Assembly: GCF_000766795.1 (NCBI RefSeq)
Contig: NZ_JPDS01000002.1
Span: 749,001 to 813,000, forward strand
Reading direction: 5' to 3'
Origin: Polaribacter sp. Hel1_85
GTDB taxonomy: Bacteria > Bacteroidota > Bacteroidia > Flavobacteriales > Flavobacteriaceae
DNA: 64,000 nt
Shown here: one piece after another, positions 1-9,795 of the stretch
How positions within the stretch are numbered: position 1 is the stretch's first letter
Layout: each line of letters opens with the position of its first letter
The notes under the pieces: model-generated
Seen by the model: the letters and a program-made list of their open reading frames with translations, nothing else
What the model was told of the DNA's origin: nothing
Database searches by the model: none
Made by a program: the position numbers and the translations under genes

Positions 1-99
1 CCCATCAAAATTGGAGAAATGGCAAGAGATTGTGAGATTGAAACTAATGGAGAGGTTGTAGGAAATAAAGGAACGAATATTAAAATAGTAAAAAGGTAA
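1..99 (+). CDS. C-terminal end of an unidentified protein (runs in from the left edge)
   Basis: Frame 1 is open from the first base to a TAA at 97-99, giving a 32-residue tail that ends NIKIVKR. It lies 35 bp before the first sulfatase on the same strand, so it is probably the previous gene of the same locus. The tail is hydrophilic with alternating beta-type residues, as in the C-terminal beta domains of many secreted enzymes. It is too short to assign a family. Confidence 0.55.
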   Translation, partial: PIKIGEMARDCEIETNGEVVGNKGTNIKIVKR

Positions 100-134
100 G
101 TAAAGACCTTTTAATAAATATAAATTTTATAAAA

Positions 135-1760
135 ATGAATAAATTAAGTCAATCGGTAGTTTTTATCGTGGTTTTCGTAATGCTTTTTGCATGTAATACA
201 GAAAAGAAAGACAAGTCAAAATCTAAACGCCCAAACATATTATTTATAATGTCTGATGATCATGCTTATCAGGCAATAAGCGCATATGATAGTACTTTAA
301 TTAAAACTCCAAATATAGATAGAATAGCAAATGAAGGAATGCTTTTTAATAATGCATCTGTAACAAATTCTATTTGTGCACCATCTAGAGCAACAATATT
401 AACAGGAAAACATACACATATCAATGGTAAGATTGATAATTTATCTCATTTTGATACAACACAGGTAACATTTCCTCAATTATTAAAGAAAGCAGGGTAC
501 CAAACAGCAATGTTCGGAAAATTACATTTTGGAAATAGTCCAAAAGGTGTAGATGATTTTATGATCTTACCAGGACAAGGAGATTATTTAAATCCTGATT
601 TTATAACCAAAAAAGGAGATACTACAATTACAGGTTATGTTACAGATATTATTACAGATTTAACGCTTAATTGGTTCAAAGAAAAACGAAATCCAGAAAA
701 ACCATTTATGATGATGTATTTGCATAAAGCTCCACATAGAAACTGGTGGCCACGTCCGGATAAATTTAAGGAATTTTCGAAAAAAACTTTTCCAGAACCT
801 GCAACTTTATATGATGATTATGAAGGTAGGGGTACAGCTGCAAAAACTGCTGAAATGAATATTTTATATCATATGAAATATAGTAGTGATTCTAAAATAC
901 GACCTGAAACAATGGATAGAATGGGAGAGGTTTTACCAGTAGTTCCTGGAAATACAACTTGGGGATATAAAACGATGGCACGTGGTAGTGATGAGCAGAG
1001 AGCTGAATATGGAGAGGTGTTAGATTCAATATCAGATTATTTTGAAGCACATTGGCCTAAGATGAATGATAAAGAAAAAATACAATGGAAATATCAAAGA
1101 TATATGCAAGATTATCTTGCTTGTATTTCATCTGTAGATGATAATGTTGGTAGAGTATTAGATTATTTAAATGAAAGTGGTTTAGCAGATAATACGATTG
1201 TAGTATATACATCTGATCAAGGATTTTATCTTGGAGAACATGGTTGGTTTGATAAGCGTTTTATGTATGCAGAATCTTTTAAAACTCCTTTATTAATTCG
1301 TTGGCCAAATAAAGTTAATTCTGGAACAACCAATGAAGAATTGGTTCAAAACCTTGACTTTGCACAAACATTCTTAGAAGCTGCACAAGTAGTTGCTCCA
1401 AACGATATGCAAGGAGAAAGTTTAATGCCATTGTTAACAGAGAATGACAAGGAATGGAATAGAGAAGCAGTCTATTATCATTTTTATGAATATCCATCTG
1501 TACATATGGTGAAACGCCATTATGGAATGATGACAAAAGAATTTAAATTAATTCATTTTTATTATGATGTTGATGAGTGGGAGTTGTATGATATTAAAAA
1601 AGACCCACAAGAAATGAAGAATGTTTATAACGATCCAGCTTATGCAGAGACCGTTGTAAAATTAAGAAAGGAATTAAAAGAATTGAGAATAAAGTATAAA
1701 GACTCTCATGAACTAGACCAAAATTTTATTAATAAAAATTATAAAGGAATAGAGAATTAA
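135..1760 (+). CDS. S1-family sulfatase lipoprotein (S1_11-like)
   Basis: Predicted to remove sulfate esters from a polysaccharide or oligosaccharide in the periplasm or on the cell surface. The N-terminus has a lipoprotein signal ending at Cys20 (LFAC). The alkaline-phosphatase-like metal site begins at residues 40-42 (SDD), and the formylglycine motif is C81-A-P-S-R followed by TG. A second metal-binding segment reads SDQGFYLGEHGW near residue 360. The KAPHRNWWP segment resembles N-acetylglucosamine-6-sulfatase-like members (S1_11); that subfamily is inferred from remembered family features and was not searched. At 541 residues it has the usual full length. It is the first complete gene of a long same-strand array. 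No sulfatase-maturating enzyme lies in the window, so maturation must be encoded elsewhere. Confidence 0.9.
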   Translation: MNKLSQSVVFIVVFVMLFACNTEKKDKSKSKRPNILFIMSDDHAYQAISAYDSTLIKTPNIDRIANEGMLFNNASVTNSICAPSRATILTGKHTHINGKIDNLSHFDTTQVTFPQLLKKAGYQTAMFGKLHFGNSPKGVDDFMILPGQGDYLNPDFITKKGDTTITGYVTDIITDLTLNWFKEKRNPEKPFMMMYLHKAPHRNWWPRPDKFKEFSKKTFPEPATLYDDYEGRGTAAKTAEMNILYHMKYSSDSKIRPETMDRMGEVLPVVPGNTTWGYKTMARGSDEQRAEYGEVLDSISDYFEAHWPKMNDKEKIQWKYQRYMQDYLACISSVDDNVGRVLDYLNESGLADNTIVVYTSDQGFYLGEHGWFDKRFMYAESFKTPLLIRWPNKVNSGTTNEELVQNLDFAQTFLEAAQVVAPNDMQGESLMPLLTENDKEWNREAVYYHFYEYPSVHMVKRHYGMMTKEFKLIHFYYDVDEWELYDIKKDPQEMKNVYNDPAYAETVVKLRKELKELRIKYKDSHELDQNFINKNYKGIEN

Positions 1761-1890
1761 TGATGATAAAACAGGGTTTTATTTTAAGCTTATTTAAAAG
1801 GTATTTATTGTAAAATAACCTTAAAGAGATAAAAGCAACTGTCAAGCTCATTAATTGAGTAAATAAATAATGATTGTTAAATAGAAATAA

Positions 1891-2787
1891 ATGAAACTAA
1901 AAGCACACACCTTAACTCTAGTTGTATTGATTGCAATCATTTCGATATTAACTTCCTGCGGATCGAAAACATCAAAGAGTAAAAAATGGGAATCTCTATT
2001 AGATATGAATTTGAGTAAATGGGACAAATTCGTAGGTGTACCTCATTATTCCGTTAAACTAGATGGTTATGAAAAAGGTGATGGTACGAATGGAACCCCA
2101 CTTGGTTTAAATAATGATCCGTTAAACGTTTTTTCAACAGTAGAGATGGATGGAGAAACAGTGTTAAAAATTTCTGGTCAGATTTATGGAGCAGTCAGTA
2201 CCAAAAAAGAATATGAAAATTACCACTTACGGATGATGTATAAATGGGGATCTGGTAAATATGAACCTCGAGCGGATGCTCCTAGTGATAGTGGTATTTT
2301 ATATCATTGTCAAGAACCACAAGGAGCCTTTTGGAACTGCTGGATGCAATCTCAAGAATTTCAAGTTCAAAATGGAGATAGTGGTGATTATTACACTATT
2401 GCTGGTACAGGAATGGATATTCGTTCTAGGAAAGTAGTGAAACCTGGAGCTAAGTTTAATATTTATATTTACGATCCTAAAGGTGAGTACAAAAGATTCA
2501 AATCAGGTGAAGATGGCAGATGTAGAAAAAACACTAATTATGAAAACCCAGGAGTATGGAATCAGCTTGATCTTGTTTGTATAGGAGATAAGTCTTATCA
2601 TATAGTAAATGGAAATGTGGCAATGGTGTTGGAAAGATCTGTTGTTTATGATAAAGATGATGTTGCTACTTCTTTAACTAAAGGAAAAATTCAACTTCAA
2701 AGTGAAGGAGCAGAAGTGTATTACAAGGATATTGAAATTAGGTCTGTTAGTAAACTACCTATAGAATTTTTTAGTTTAGAGAATTAA
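1891..2787 (+). CDS. DUF1080 (3-keto-disaccharide hydrolase-like) lipoprotein
   Basis: A 298-residue secreted lipoprotein (lipobox ending in Cys23) made almost entirely of one DUF1080 domain. This is a concanavalin-like beta sandwich that Pfam now associates with hydrolysis of 3-keto glycosides. Visible family features are PLGLNNDP, EYENYHLRMMYKWG, DSGILYHC and a C-terminal IQLQSEGAEVYYKDIEIR. The same sequence pattern forms the C-terminal half of the ThuA fusion at 34885-36450, so the two are paralogues in one locus. A 130-bp gap precedes it and only 18 bp separates it from the next gene, so it probably starts a co-transcribed group. The 3-keto chemistry is family-level knowledge and is not shown for this protein. 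Confidence 0.85.
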   Translation: MKLKAHTLTLVVLIAIISILTSCGSKTSKSKKWESLLDMNLSKWDKFVGVPHYSVKLDGYEKGDGTNGTPLGLNNDPLNVFSTVEMDGETVLKISGQIYGAVSTKKEYENYHLRMMYKWGSGKYEPRADAPSDSGILYHCQEPQGAFWNCWMQSQEFQVQNGDSGDYYTIAGTGMDIRSRKVVKPGAKFNIYIYDPKGEYKRFKSGEDGRCRKNTNYENPGVWNQLDLVCIGDKSYHIVNGNVAMVLERSVVYDKDDVATSLTKGKIQLQSEGAEVYYKDIEIRSVSKLPIEFFSLEN

Positions 2788-2805
2788 CAATAAAATAGAT
2801 ACAAA

Positions 2806-3762
2806 ATGGATAAAAAAAAATTAAATAAAAAATATACCTTATTTATATTGTTTATGACATTACTATGTTGTCAATCAAATGTATTAGGACAAAGTAAAAA
2901 AAATCAAGCTATTCTTGATTCATTTAAAAATAAAGAGCGTGTAGTTTATAAAACAATAAATGGTGTAGAATTAGATATGATTATTTTTTACCCAGATGAT
3001 TCTATTATTAAGAGTGAAAACCCATGGATGTTACATGTTCACGGAGGTGGTTGGGCTGGAGGAGATAAATATAAGGTGTTTAGAAAGTCGTTTTTTGGAA
3101 CCTTAAAATCACTCGTTAATAAAGGCGTTGTATGCGCTACTATAGAATACAGGCGTACTAGAGGAGGTTCAACTGCTTATGAGGCTGTTATAGATGCAAA
3201 AGATGCTGCAAGGTTCTTGTTAAAAAACGCAGAAAAATTTAAGTTAGATAAAGTGAAATATGGTATTTGGGGAGGTTCTGCTGGCGGACACTTAAGTTTG
3301 GTTACTGCTTTAGGAAAAGATTTAGATTTTCTTGGAGACAAAGAATTGTCTAATATTTCTCTTAAATTTAAATGTATAGCATCTTATTTTCCTGCTACAT
3401 CTCTCATAAACCCAGATTTAGTACCTGGATCTCTTTTTGAAAAACAACAATCTTATACTAGAATTTTAGGTGATAGTTTGAGAAATAAACCAAAATTAGC
3501 TAGATTATTGAGTCCAACCGAACTTTTAAATAAAAATAGTCCACCAATACTATTGTTACATGGTGAGGATGACAAGGTACTTCCTATAATAAATTCTACA
3601 TATATGATAGAGGTTGCAAAACAAAAAAATGCTGATGTTGAACTGTTAATTATTAAAAATGCAGGACATAGTTTTAATGGGGCAAACATATCACCCAGTA
3701 TGGAGGAGTTAAATGAATATGCAACCAATTTTATTCTATCTCATTTAAATGAGATAAAATAA
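2806..3762 (+). CDS. Secreted alpha/beta-hydrolase, carbohydrate esterase-like
   Basis: A 318-residue protein with a signal peptide ending near the LGQ site at about residue 29. It has the acyl-enzyme hydrolase plan: oxyanion-hole HGGGW at about residues 79-83, nucleophile Ser158 in GGSAGG, Asp255 or Asp256 in HGEDDKV, and His288 in AGHSF. This arrangement is typical of the BD-FAE/lipase-esterase group that removes acetyl or feruloyl groups from plant or algal polysaccharides. It sits 18 bp after the DUF1080 gene and 34 bp before the GH95 gene, which points to deacylation of the same glycan. The exact ester removed cannot be read from the sequence. Confidence 0.8.
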   Translation: MDKKKLNKKYTLFILFMTLLCCQSNVLGQSKKNQAILDSFKNKERVVYKTINGVELDMIIFYPDDSIIKSENPWMLHVHGGGWAGGDKYKVFRKSFFGTLKSLVNKGVVCATIEYRRTRGGSTAYEAVIDAKDAARFLLKNAEKFKLDKVKYGIWGGSAGGHLSLVTALGKDLDFLGDKELSNISLKFKCIASYFPATSLINPDLVPGSLFEKQQSYTRILGDSLRNKPKLARLLSPTELLNKNSPPILLLHGEDDKVLPIINSTYMIEVAKQKNADVELLIIKNAGHSFNGANISPSMEELNEYATNFILSHLNEIK

Positions 3763-3796
3763 AATTATAACAAGTTAAAACAAAAAAATAATTCAG

Positions 3797-6316
3797 ATGA
3801 ATTGTAAAAAAATATTTAATAAATATTTAGTTATTTTTTTAAGTTTAATAACTGTAAGCTTTTTTGTTAGTTGTTCTTCTGATAGTAAAGATTTAAAACT
3901 TTGGTACGATGCTCCTGCAACTGATTGGAATGAAGCACTTCCATTAGGAAATGGACGTTTAGGAGCTATGGTTTTTGGTAATCCATTGCAAGAAAATATT
4001 CAGTTAAATGAAAACACACTTTGGGCTGGAGGACCACATCGAAATGATAATCCAAATGCTAAGAACACTCTTTCTGAGGTTAGAGAATTACTGTTTCAAG
4101 AAAAGTATAATGAAGCACATCATTTGGCTAATGAAAAATTTTTATCAAAAATTTCTCACGGAATGCCTTATGAAACTGTTGGGAATTTAAGATTAAATTT
4201 TTTAAATGAAAATAAGGTTACCAATTATTACAGAGAACTAGATATTGAAAATGCTATAAATACGACCAAATATTCTGTAGATGATGTTACGTATAAACGT
4301 GAAATATTTACTTCTTTTTCAGACGATGTTATTGTGATGAAATTATCTGCAGATAAAAAAGGGGCAATTAGTTTTTCTGCAAATATGGATCGTCCAAAGC
4401 CAGCAAAAGTTTCTGTGTTTACTGAAAATAACAATGTTTTAGTAATGACAGGTTTTGGTAGTGATAATAAAAATAAACGATTACCAAAAGAAACCCCTGC
4501 TATTGAAGGTAAAGTTGAGTTTGATGCTCGTGTAAAAATTGTTCCAGAAGGAGGTAAAATAATTTCTTCTGGAAATAGTTTAACAGTTTCTAAGGCAAAT
4601 AGTGTTTTACTTTACATTTCTATTGGTACTAATTTTGTGAATTATAAAGATGTAAGTGCTGATCCACATAAAAAAGCAACAGATTTTATTGCGAATGCAG
4701 AAAAGAAAGAATTTGATGAATTATTAAAGAATCATACTACTATTTATCAAAATTATTTTAAGAGAGTCTCATTAAATCTAGGAGTATCTGAGTTAGAAAA
4801 AAGACCAACAGATGTTAGAATTAAAGAATTCAGTAAAGTAAATGATCCATCTTTAGCAGCGTTATATTTTCAATATGGTAGATATCTATTAATTTCTTCT
4901 TCTCAACCAGGAGGACAAGCTGCTAATTTACAAGGTTTGTGGTGTAATGACTTAACACCACCTTGGAAAAGCGCATATACCGTAAATATAAATACACAAA
5001 TGAATTATTGGCCAGCTGAAGTAACCAATTTATCAGAAATGCATGAACCTTTAATTCAATTAGTAAAAGACCTTTCAGTTACAGGAAAAGAAACAGCAAA
5101 AGTAATGTATGGAGCTGATGGATGGGTAACACATCATAATACTGATATTTGGCGTATTACAGGTCCTGTAGATGGTGCTACATGGGGAATGTGGCCAACA
5201 GGAGGAACTTGGTTAAGTCAGCATTTATGGGAAAAATTTATGTTTAATGGCGATTTAGATTATTTGAAATCCGTTTATCCAGCAATGAAAGGAGCATCAG
5301 AATTTTGTTTAAGTTTTTTAACTAAAGATCCAAATAAAGGTTGGTTGGTAATAACTCCTACAATTTCTCCTGAACACGGACCAAAAGGACGTCCAAAAAG
5401 TGTAAATATAGAATCTGGTACAACTATGGATAATCAGTTGGTTTTTGATATTTTAACGAAAACCAAAAATGCAGCTAAATTATTAAATGTAGATTCAGAA
5501 TTAATAAACAAGATAGATGAGACATTATCTAAATTGCCACCAATGCAAATTGGTCAATACAATCAAATCCAAGAATGGATGGATGATTTAGATGATCCAG
5601 AAGATAAGCATCGTCATGTATCACATTTATACGGATTATATCCTTCAAACTTAATTTCACCTTATCATAATTCTGAATTATTTGAAGGAGCTAAAAATAC
5701 ATTAATCCAAAGAGGAGATCCATCAACAGGATGGTCTATGAACTGGAAAATTAATTTATGGGCGCGTTTATTAGATGGTAATCATGCCTACAAATTAATG
5801 CAAGAGCAAATAAAATTGGTGGGTAGACCAGATTCTCCAAAAGGAGGTGGAACTTATGCAAATATGTTAGATGCTCATCCTCCATTTCAAATCGATGGAA
5901 ATTTCGGATTTACTTCAGGTTTAGCAGAAATGTTAGTACAAAGTCATGATGGAGCAATTCATTTACTACCTGCCTTACCAGATGTTTGGAAAGATGGAAA
6001 TGTTACTAGATTACGAGCAAGAGGTGGATTCGAAATTGAAAATCTTGAATGGGTAGATGGAAAAGTGGTAAAAGTTGTTATCAAATCTAAACTTGGAGGA
6101 AATTGTAGAATTCGTTCCTATTCCGAATTAACGTCAAAAGACAAGGGATTTAAAGTAGCCAATGAAACTAATGAAAATCCATTTTATCAAATGCCAAATA
6201 TTAAGAAACCATTGCTATCCAAAAAAGCCGCATTAAATGGGATTAATATAAAGGATTTTTATGTGTATGATATAAACACTAAGTCAGGACAAACAATAGT
6301 ACTGATGATGAAATAA
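3797..6316 (+). CDS. GH95 alpha-L-fucosidase / alpha-L-galactosidase lipoprotein
   Basis: An 839-residue lipoprotein (lipobox FFVSC, Cys26) spanning a full GH95 enzyme. The N-terminal beta domain starts with LWYDAPATDWNEALPLGNGRLGAM. The (alpha/alpha)6 catalytic domain contains the NINTQMNYWPAE segment (N397 and N399, equivalent to the catalytic asparagines of Bifidobacterium AfcA), E526 in SPEHGP and D700 in QIDGNFGF. GH95 inverts terminal alpha-L-fucose or alpha-L-galactose residues; which of the two cannot be told here. No fucose isomerase, kinase or aldolase is in the window, so released fucose would have to be handled elsewhere. Gaps to its neighbours are 34 and 33 bp, consistent with one operon. 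Confidence 0.92.
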   Translation: MNCKKIFNKYLVIFLSLITVSFFVSCSSDSKDLKLWYDAPATDWNEALPLGNGRLGAMVFGNPLQENIQLNENTLWAGGPHRNDNPNAKNTLSEVRELLFQEKYNEAHHLANEKFLSKISHGMPYETVGNLRLNFLNENKVTNYYRELDIENAINTTKYSVDDVTYKREIFTSFSDDVIVMKLSADKKGAISFSANMDRPKPAKVSVFTENNNVLVMTGFGSDNKNKRLPKETPAIEGKVEFDARVKIVPEGGKIISSGNSLTVSKANSVLLYISIGTNFVNYKDVSADPHKKATDFIANAEKKEFDELLKNHTTIYQNYFKRVSLNLGVSELEKRPTDVRIKEFSKVNDPSLAALYFQYGRYLLISSSQPGGQAANLQGLWCNDLTPPWKSAYTVNINTQMNYWPAEVTNLSEMHEPLIQLVKDLSVTGKETAKVMYGADGWVTHHNTDIWRITGPVDGATWGMWPTGGTWLSQHLWEKFMFNGDLDYLKSVYPAMKGASEFCLSFLTKDPNKGWLVITPTISPEHGPKGRPKSVNIESGTTMDNQLVFDILTKTKNAAKLLNVDSELINKIDETLSKLPPMQIGQYNQIQEWMDDLDDPEDKHRHVSHLYGLYPSNLISPYHNSELFEGAKNTLIQRGDPSTGWSMNWKINLWARLLDGNHAYKLMQEQIKLVGRPDSPKGGGTYANMLDAHPPFQIDGNFGFTSGLAEMLVQSHDGAIHLLPALPDVWKDGNVTRLRARGGFEIENLEWVDGKVVKVVIKSKLGGNCRIRSYSELTSKDKGFKVANETNENPFYQMPNIKKPLLSKKAALNGINIKDFYVYDINTKSGQTIVLMMK

Positions 6317-6349
6317 GTAAATAAAATTATTAAATATCAAAATTTTTTT

Positions 6350-7903
6350 ATGAGAGCCTATTTAATGTTTTTTACGGTTTTTTCTATATTGTTTTTTGCA
6401 TCTTGTAGTAAGAGTAAAGAAAAGGTCGCATCAAAAAACATAAAACCAAATATTATCTTTTTAATGACAGACGATCAGCGTTGGGACAATATGGGTTGTT
6501 ATGGAAAACCAGAATTCAATACTCCAAATATTGATAAACTGGCATCTGAGAGTGTCGTTTTTGATAAAGCTTTTCAAGCAGTAGCTATTTGTATGCCTAG
6601 TCGTGTTACTATGATGACAGGACGTTACAATTCAAATCATAGAGTAGGGTTTGTTGCACCTGATAATTTTACGCTTTCTCAAGATGATTTTTCAAGGAGT
6701 TATCCATCGATATTAAAAAATGAAGGATATAGAACTGGTTTTATTGGTAAAGTTGGTTTTACTGTTTCAAAAAAGGCACAGAGACCAAGTACGCCTAAGG
6801 AGCATTTTTATAAAGAAAACTTATTCAATACATTCGATTTTTTTGCAGGAAGTGAAACCACTGATACAAAAGGGTTGGTTACTTGGCCAGAAAGTGATCC
6901 AGAATTGCAAAGAATTTTTAAACCTGGTAGACAAAATTCAACTAGAACTTTAAGAACTGGAGAGGCAATGTTACGTTTTGTAGATACGCAACCAAAAGAC
7001 CAGCCTTTTTGTTTGTCGATTAGTTTTTATGCGGTAAAGCACGATAATAACAGTCATATGTATATGCCTCATCATGATTTGTTTAAAAATAATACGTTTT
7101 CCGTTCCAGAAAACTGGGTAGAAGGAGCCAATGAAGAGTTGCCAAAAGTAGTAAAGGAAAATGCAAGAGGATACTATTTACACAAACAAAGATCTTCTAC
7201 GTCAGCAAAACATCAAAAATTGGTGCGTCGTTTTGCAACTCAAGGGTATACTGTAGATGAACAAGTTGGTTTTTTAGTTGAAAAATTAAAAGAAAAAGAC
7301 TTATTAAAGAATACTATTATTATTTACACAAGTGATAATGGACGTTTTCAAGGTTCTCATGGGTTGTTTGATAAGTGTTTGTTGTATGAAGAGTCTGTGA
7401 AAGCGCCTTTAATTGTTTACGATGGACGAGTAGCTTCAAAAGAAAATGCTCGTAGAGAAAATGCATTAATATCTTCTGTAGATATGGCCCCAACTATTTT
7501 ATCATTTGCAGGTATTAAAGTTCCTAAAAGTATGCAAGGAAAAGATATTTCTAAAGTACTGAACCAAACTCAAAATATGGACAATTGGAGAGATGCTGTT
7601 TTTATGGAAGATTTGTTTTTAGTAGATATATTTAAACAAAGAGGAAAACCTGAAGAAGTAGTTTTAGAAGCTAATAAAGAACTAATTGCTAAAAATAAAT
7701 CTTATCGTTCTCATGGTGTTCGTACAGATCGTTATAAGTATTTTGTGTATTACGAGCACAATCCGAAAATAGAAGAATTATATGATTTAGAGAATGATCC
7801 TTATGAACAAAAAAACTTAGTAAATGATATTGAATATATTAATGTCTTGAAAAAATTAAGAAATCGAACTGAAGAATTATATCAGGATATTCTTCTTAAA
7901 TAA
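6350..7903 (+). CDS. S1-family sulfatase lipoprotein (CMPSR motif)
   Basis: A 517-residue sulfatase with a lipoprotein signal (FASC, Cys19), first metal motif TDDQ at residues 40-43 and formylglycine motif C81-M-P-S-R-x4-TG. A second metal segment reads TSDNGRFQGSHGLFDKC, and the C-terminal part has the usual YKYFVYYE and ELYDLENDPYEQKNL ending. It lies 33 bp after the GH95 gene, and a 299-bp gap follows, so it probably closes that transcription unit. The subfamily is close in style to S1_7 but was not searched. It is clearly different from the other sulfatases here, which suggests a different sulfate position or sugar. Confidence 0.88.
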   Translation: MRAYLMFFTVFSILFFASCSKSKEKVASKNIKPNIIFLMTDDQRWDNMGCYGKPEFNTPNIDKLASESVVFDKAFQAVAICMPSRVTMMTGRYNSNHRVGFVAPDNFTLSQDDFSRSYPSILKNEGYRTGFIGKVGFTVSKKAQRPSTPKEHFYKENLFNTFDFFAGSETTDTKGLVTWPESDPELQRIFKPGRQNSTRTLRTGEAMLRFVDTQPKDQPFCLSISFYAVKHDNNSHMYMPHHDLFKNNTFSVPENWVEGANEELPKVVKENARGYYLHKQRSSTSAKHQKLVRRFATQGYTVDEQVGFLVEKLKEKDLLKNTIIIYTSDNGRFQGSHGLFDKCLLYEESVKAPLIVYDGRVASKENARRENALISSVDMAPTILSFAGIKVPKSMQGKDISKVLNQTQNMDNWRDAVFMEDLFLVDIFKQRGKPEEVVLEANKELIAKNKSYRSHGVRTDRYKYFVYYEHNPKIEELYDLENDPYEQKNLVNDIEYINVLKKLRNRTEELYQDILLK

Positions 7904-8202
7904 AAAAAACATTTCTTTTGGTAATTCTATCACAAAACAAGGAAGACATAGTTGAAATTATCCTACTTATCAAAAAAAAATGATTTTTAGGTGTAAGAGA
8001 AGTTTGTTGTTCAAACTTTTCAGATTGTAATATTTTCTTGAACTTATGGTCTTAAAATTATACTTTTTGAATCATGGTTGATTTTTCAAAAAAGAGAGAA
8101 AATATAAGTTTGTGTTAAGTTATTCTAAAAACTATTTTTTAGAATTAAATAGTGAAAAGAATGGTTTTAATTATAAATAAAATAGAAAATTAAACACACA
8201 AA
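7904..8202. other. Intergenic region with a hairpin, likely leader or promoter of the beta-helix gene
   Basis: This 299-bp AT-rich gap has no credible gene. It contains a hairpin at about 8122-8145 (ATTCTAAAA paired with TTTTTAGAAT around a short loop) without a strong trailing T run. It may end the upstream transcript or lie in the leader of the following gene. No clear promoter could be fixed. Confidence 0.4.
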
Positions 8203-9642
8203 ATGAATACAAATTTGAATACAATGAAATTTAATTTTTACATACTAATTACTGTTTTTTTTATTTTATCAGGATTTAAATCATATTCGCAAATTACAGT
8301 AAATAATTTATCTGAACTGGTATCTTATTTAGATGATGATAATGTTGATGTAAAGATGGTGCCAGGGGTTTATACTATTACTGCTGAAGATGTGGAGAAA
8401 GGATTATATAAACAAGAAACAACAATAAAAAATACAAGTAAAGTGTTATTACTTTTTAAAGGAAACAATAGCACTTATGATTTTTCTGGTGTAACAATAA
8501 AAATAGATACAAAGGTATTACAGGCTTTTGGGAATTTTCAAGTTTATGAACTTCAAATAGTAGGTAATCATAATGTACTTAAAAACTTAACCATGTTAGA
8601 TGATGGTTCTGTTCATGATGCTCCTACTCGAAGAGCGTGTAACATTGTAATGGACGGTTCTTACAATAAAATAGAAGGATTTAAAGTAACTACAAAAGGA
8701 TCATTTCCTTATGGATTTGGTGATGCGTTTGGTAAAGGAGGAAGGTCAGTAATTAAACATCAAAAACATAGTGCTTGTTTAATTCGAGGAGAATCCAATC
8801 ATTTAAAGAATTCATCTTTTATTCATAGAAGTTATGGACATTGTATTTTTATGCAAGCAGCCAATAATGCATTAATTGAAGGTTGTGTTGTAGAAGGAGA
8901 AGTAAGAAAAACAGATGCTATGTTAGCAGAAACATCAGGACCTGCTTTTGATGTAGGTTTTAAAACAGTGTGGGGCTACAAACTTCCAAAGGGATATATG
9001 TTAAGTACAGGTGAAGCTGGTATTCGTGCTTATGATGGAGGTAATACTGTAATTGATGGGAAATTTTATAAAAGAGGGACTTCGAATCCTACTGTATTGA
9101 ACTGTACTGTGAAATATATGAGAACAGGAGTAACGATAGCTCATGCCACAGGAAAGAAATACGTTGAAGGTTGTAAAGCAATTGGATGTGAAAATGCATT
9201 TTCATTAGGTTCAGGAGAAGTCGTTAATTGTAGTGCTGATTGTAGTTATGGTCCAGTTTATTCTTCGACTTACAAAAGAGATGTTAAATATAATGCAGAG
9301 ATTACAATTATTCCAGCAAGTAATCCATATTATAATGGTTCTGGATCTGTTGCATATATTGGTGGAAGTGGGCATAAGATTGTTTTAAAGGGTGGAGAGG
9401 AGCCAGTAAAGAAAGGTTTAGCAATAAAAGTAGGTGGAGATAAAAAAAATATACGTCTTTTAAATGGTAATTTTCCAAGACAAAATAACTTTAAAGGATG
9501 GGATTTTGAACTTGTTAACTATACAAATTTCCCTATAGAATTGTCTGATAAAAGTTCAGGTGTAACAGTAAAATCTGTTGGTAAAGTATCAGATTCTGGT
9601 TCTAATAATAATGTAAGTGAATTAAAATTGAAAAGAAACTAG
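8203..9642 (+). CDS. Secreted right-handed parallel beta-helix protein, function unknown
   Basis: A 479-residue exported protein. The signal peptide is best explained from Met8 (base 8224; MKFNFYILITVFFILSGF), so the true start may be 8224 rather than 8203. The body is a run of short turns with N-rich ladders, such as NHNVLKNLTM, YNKIEGFKV, SNHLKNSSF, NALIEGCVV, GNTVIDG and VVNCSADC, which is the pattern of a parallel beta-helix of the pectate-lyase superfamily. Several polysaccharide lyase families and some glycosidases use this fold. I do not recognise a family-specific catalytic motif. Its place between sulfatases in a glycan locus makes a glycan-cleaving or glycan-binding role likely but unproven. 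Confidence 0.75.
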   Translation: MNTNLNTMKFNFYILITVFFILSGFKSYSQITVNNLSELVSYLDDDNVDVKMVPGVYTITAEDVEKGLYKQETTIKNTSKVLLLFKGNNSTYDFSGVTIKIDTKVLQAFGNFQVYELQIVGNHNVLKNLTMLDDGSVHDAPTRRACNIVMDGSYNKIEGFKVTTKGSFPYGFGDAFGKGGRSVIKHQKHSACLIRGESNHLKNSSFIHRSYGHCIFMQAANNALIEGCVVEGEVRKTDAMLAETSGPAFDVGFKTVWGYKLPKGYMLSTGEAGIRAYDGGNTVIDGKFYKRGTSNPTVLNCTVKYMRTGVTIAHATGKKYVEGCKAIGCENAFSLGSGEVVNCSADCSYGPVYSSTYKRDVKYNAEITIIPASNPYYNGSGSVAYIGGSGHKIVLKGGEEPVKKGLAIKVGGDKKNIRLLNGNFPRQNNFKGWDFELVNYTNFPIELSDKSSGVTVKSVGKVSDSGSNNNVSELKLKRN

Positions 9643-9795
9643 TTTGGGTTGTTTCAAGAACGTATAGAAAGTATTTTTCTTAAGAAGATTAATCATTTAT
9701 ATGAATTGAACCATAAATTACACAGATCTACGTGCTCTTTTTTTACTTTTGACAAGTAATAAACAAAGGAATTCAAAATTTACTTTTTTCAAAAT

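Noticed and set aside
1766..1785. Terminator after the first sulfatase (ATAAAAC/GTTTTAT)
   Set aside because: The stem is only 7 bp of mostly A-T pairs with a 3-base loop and a weak T run. It is too weak to call in such AT-rich DNA.
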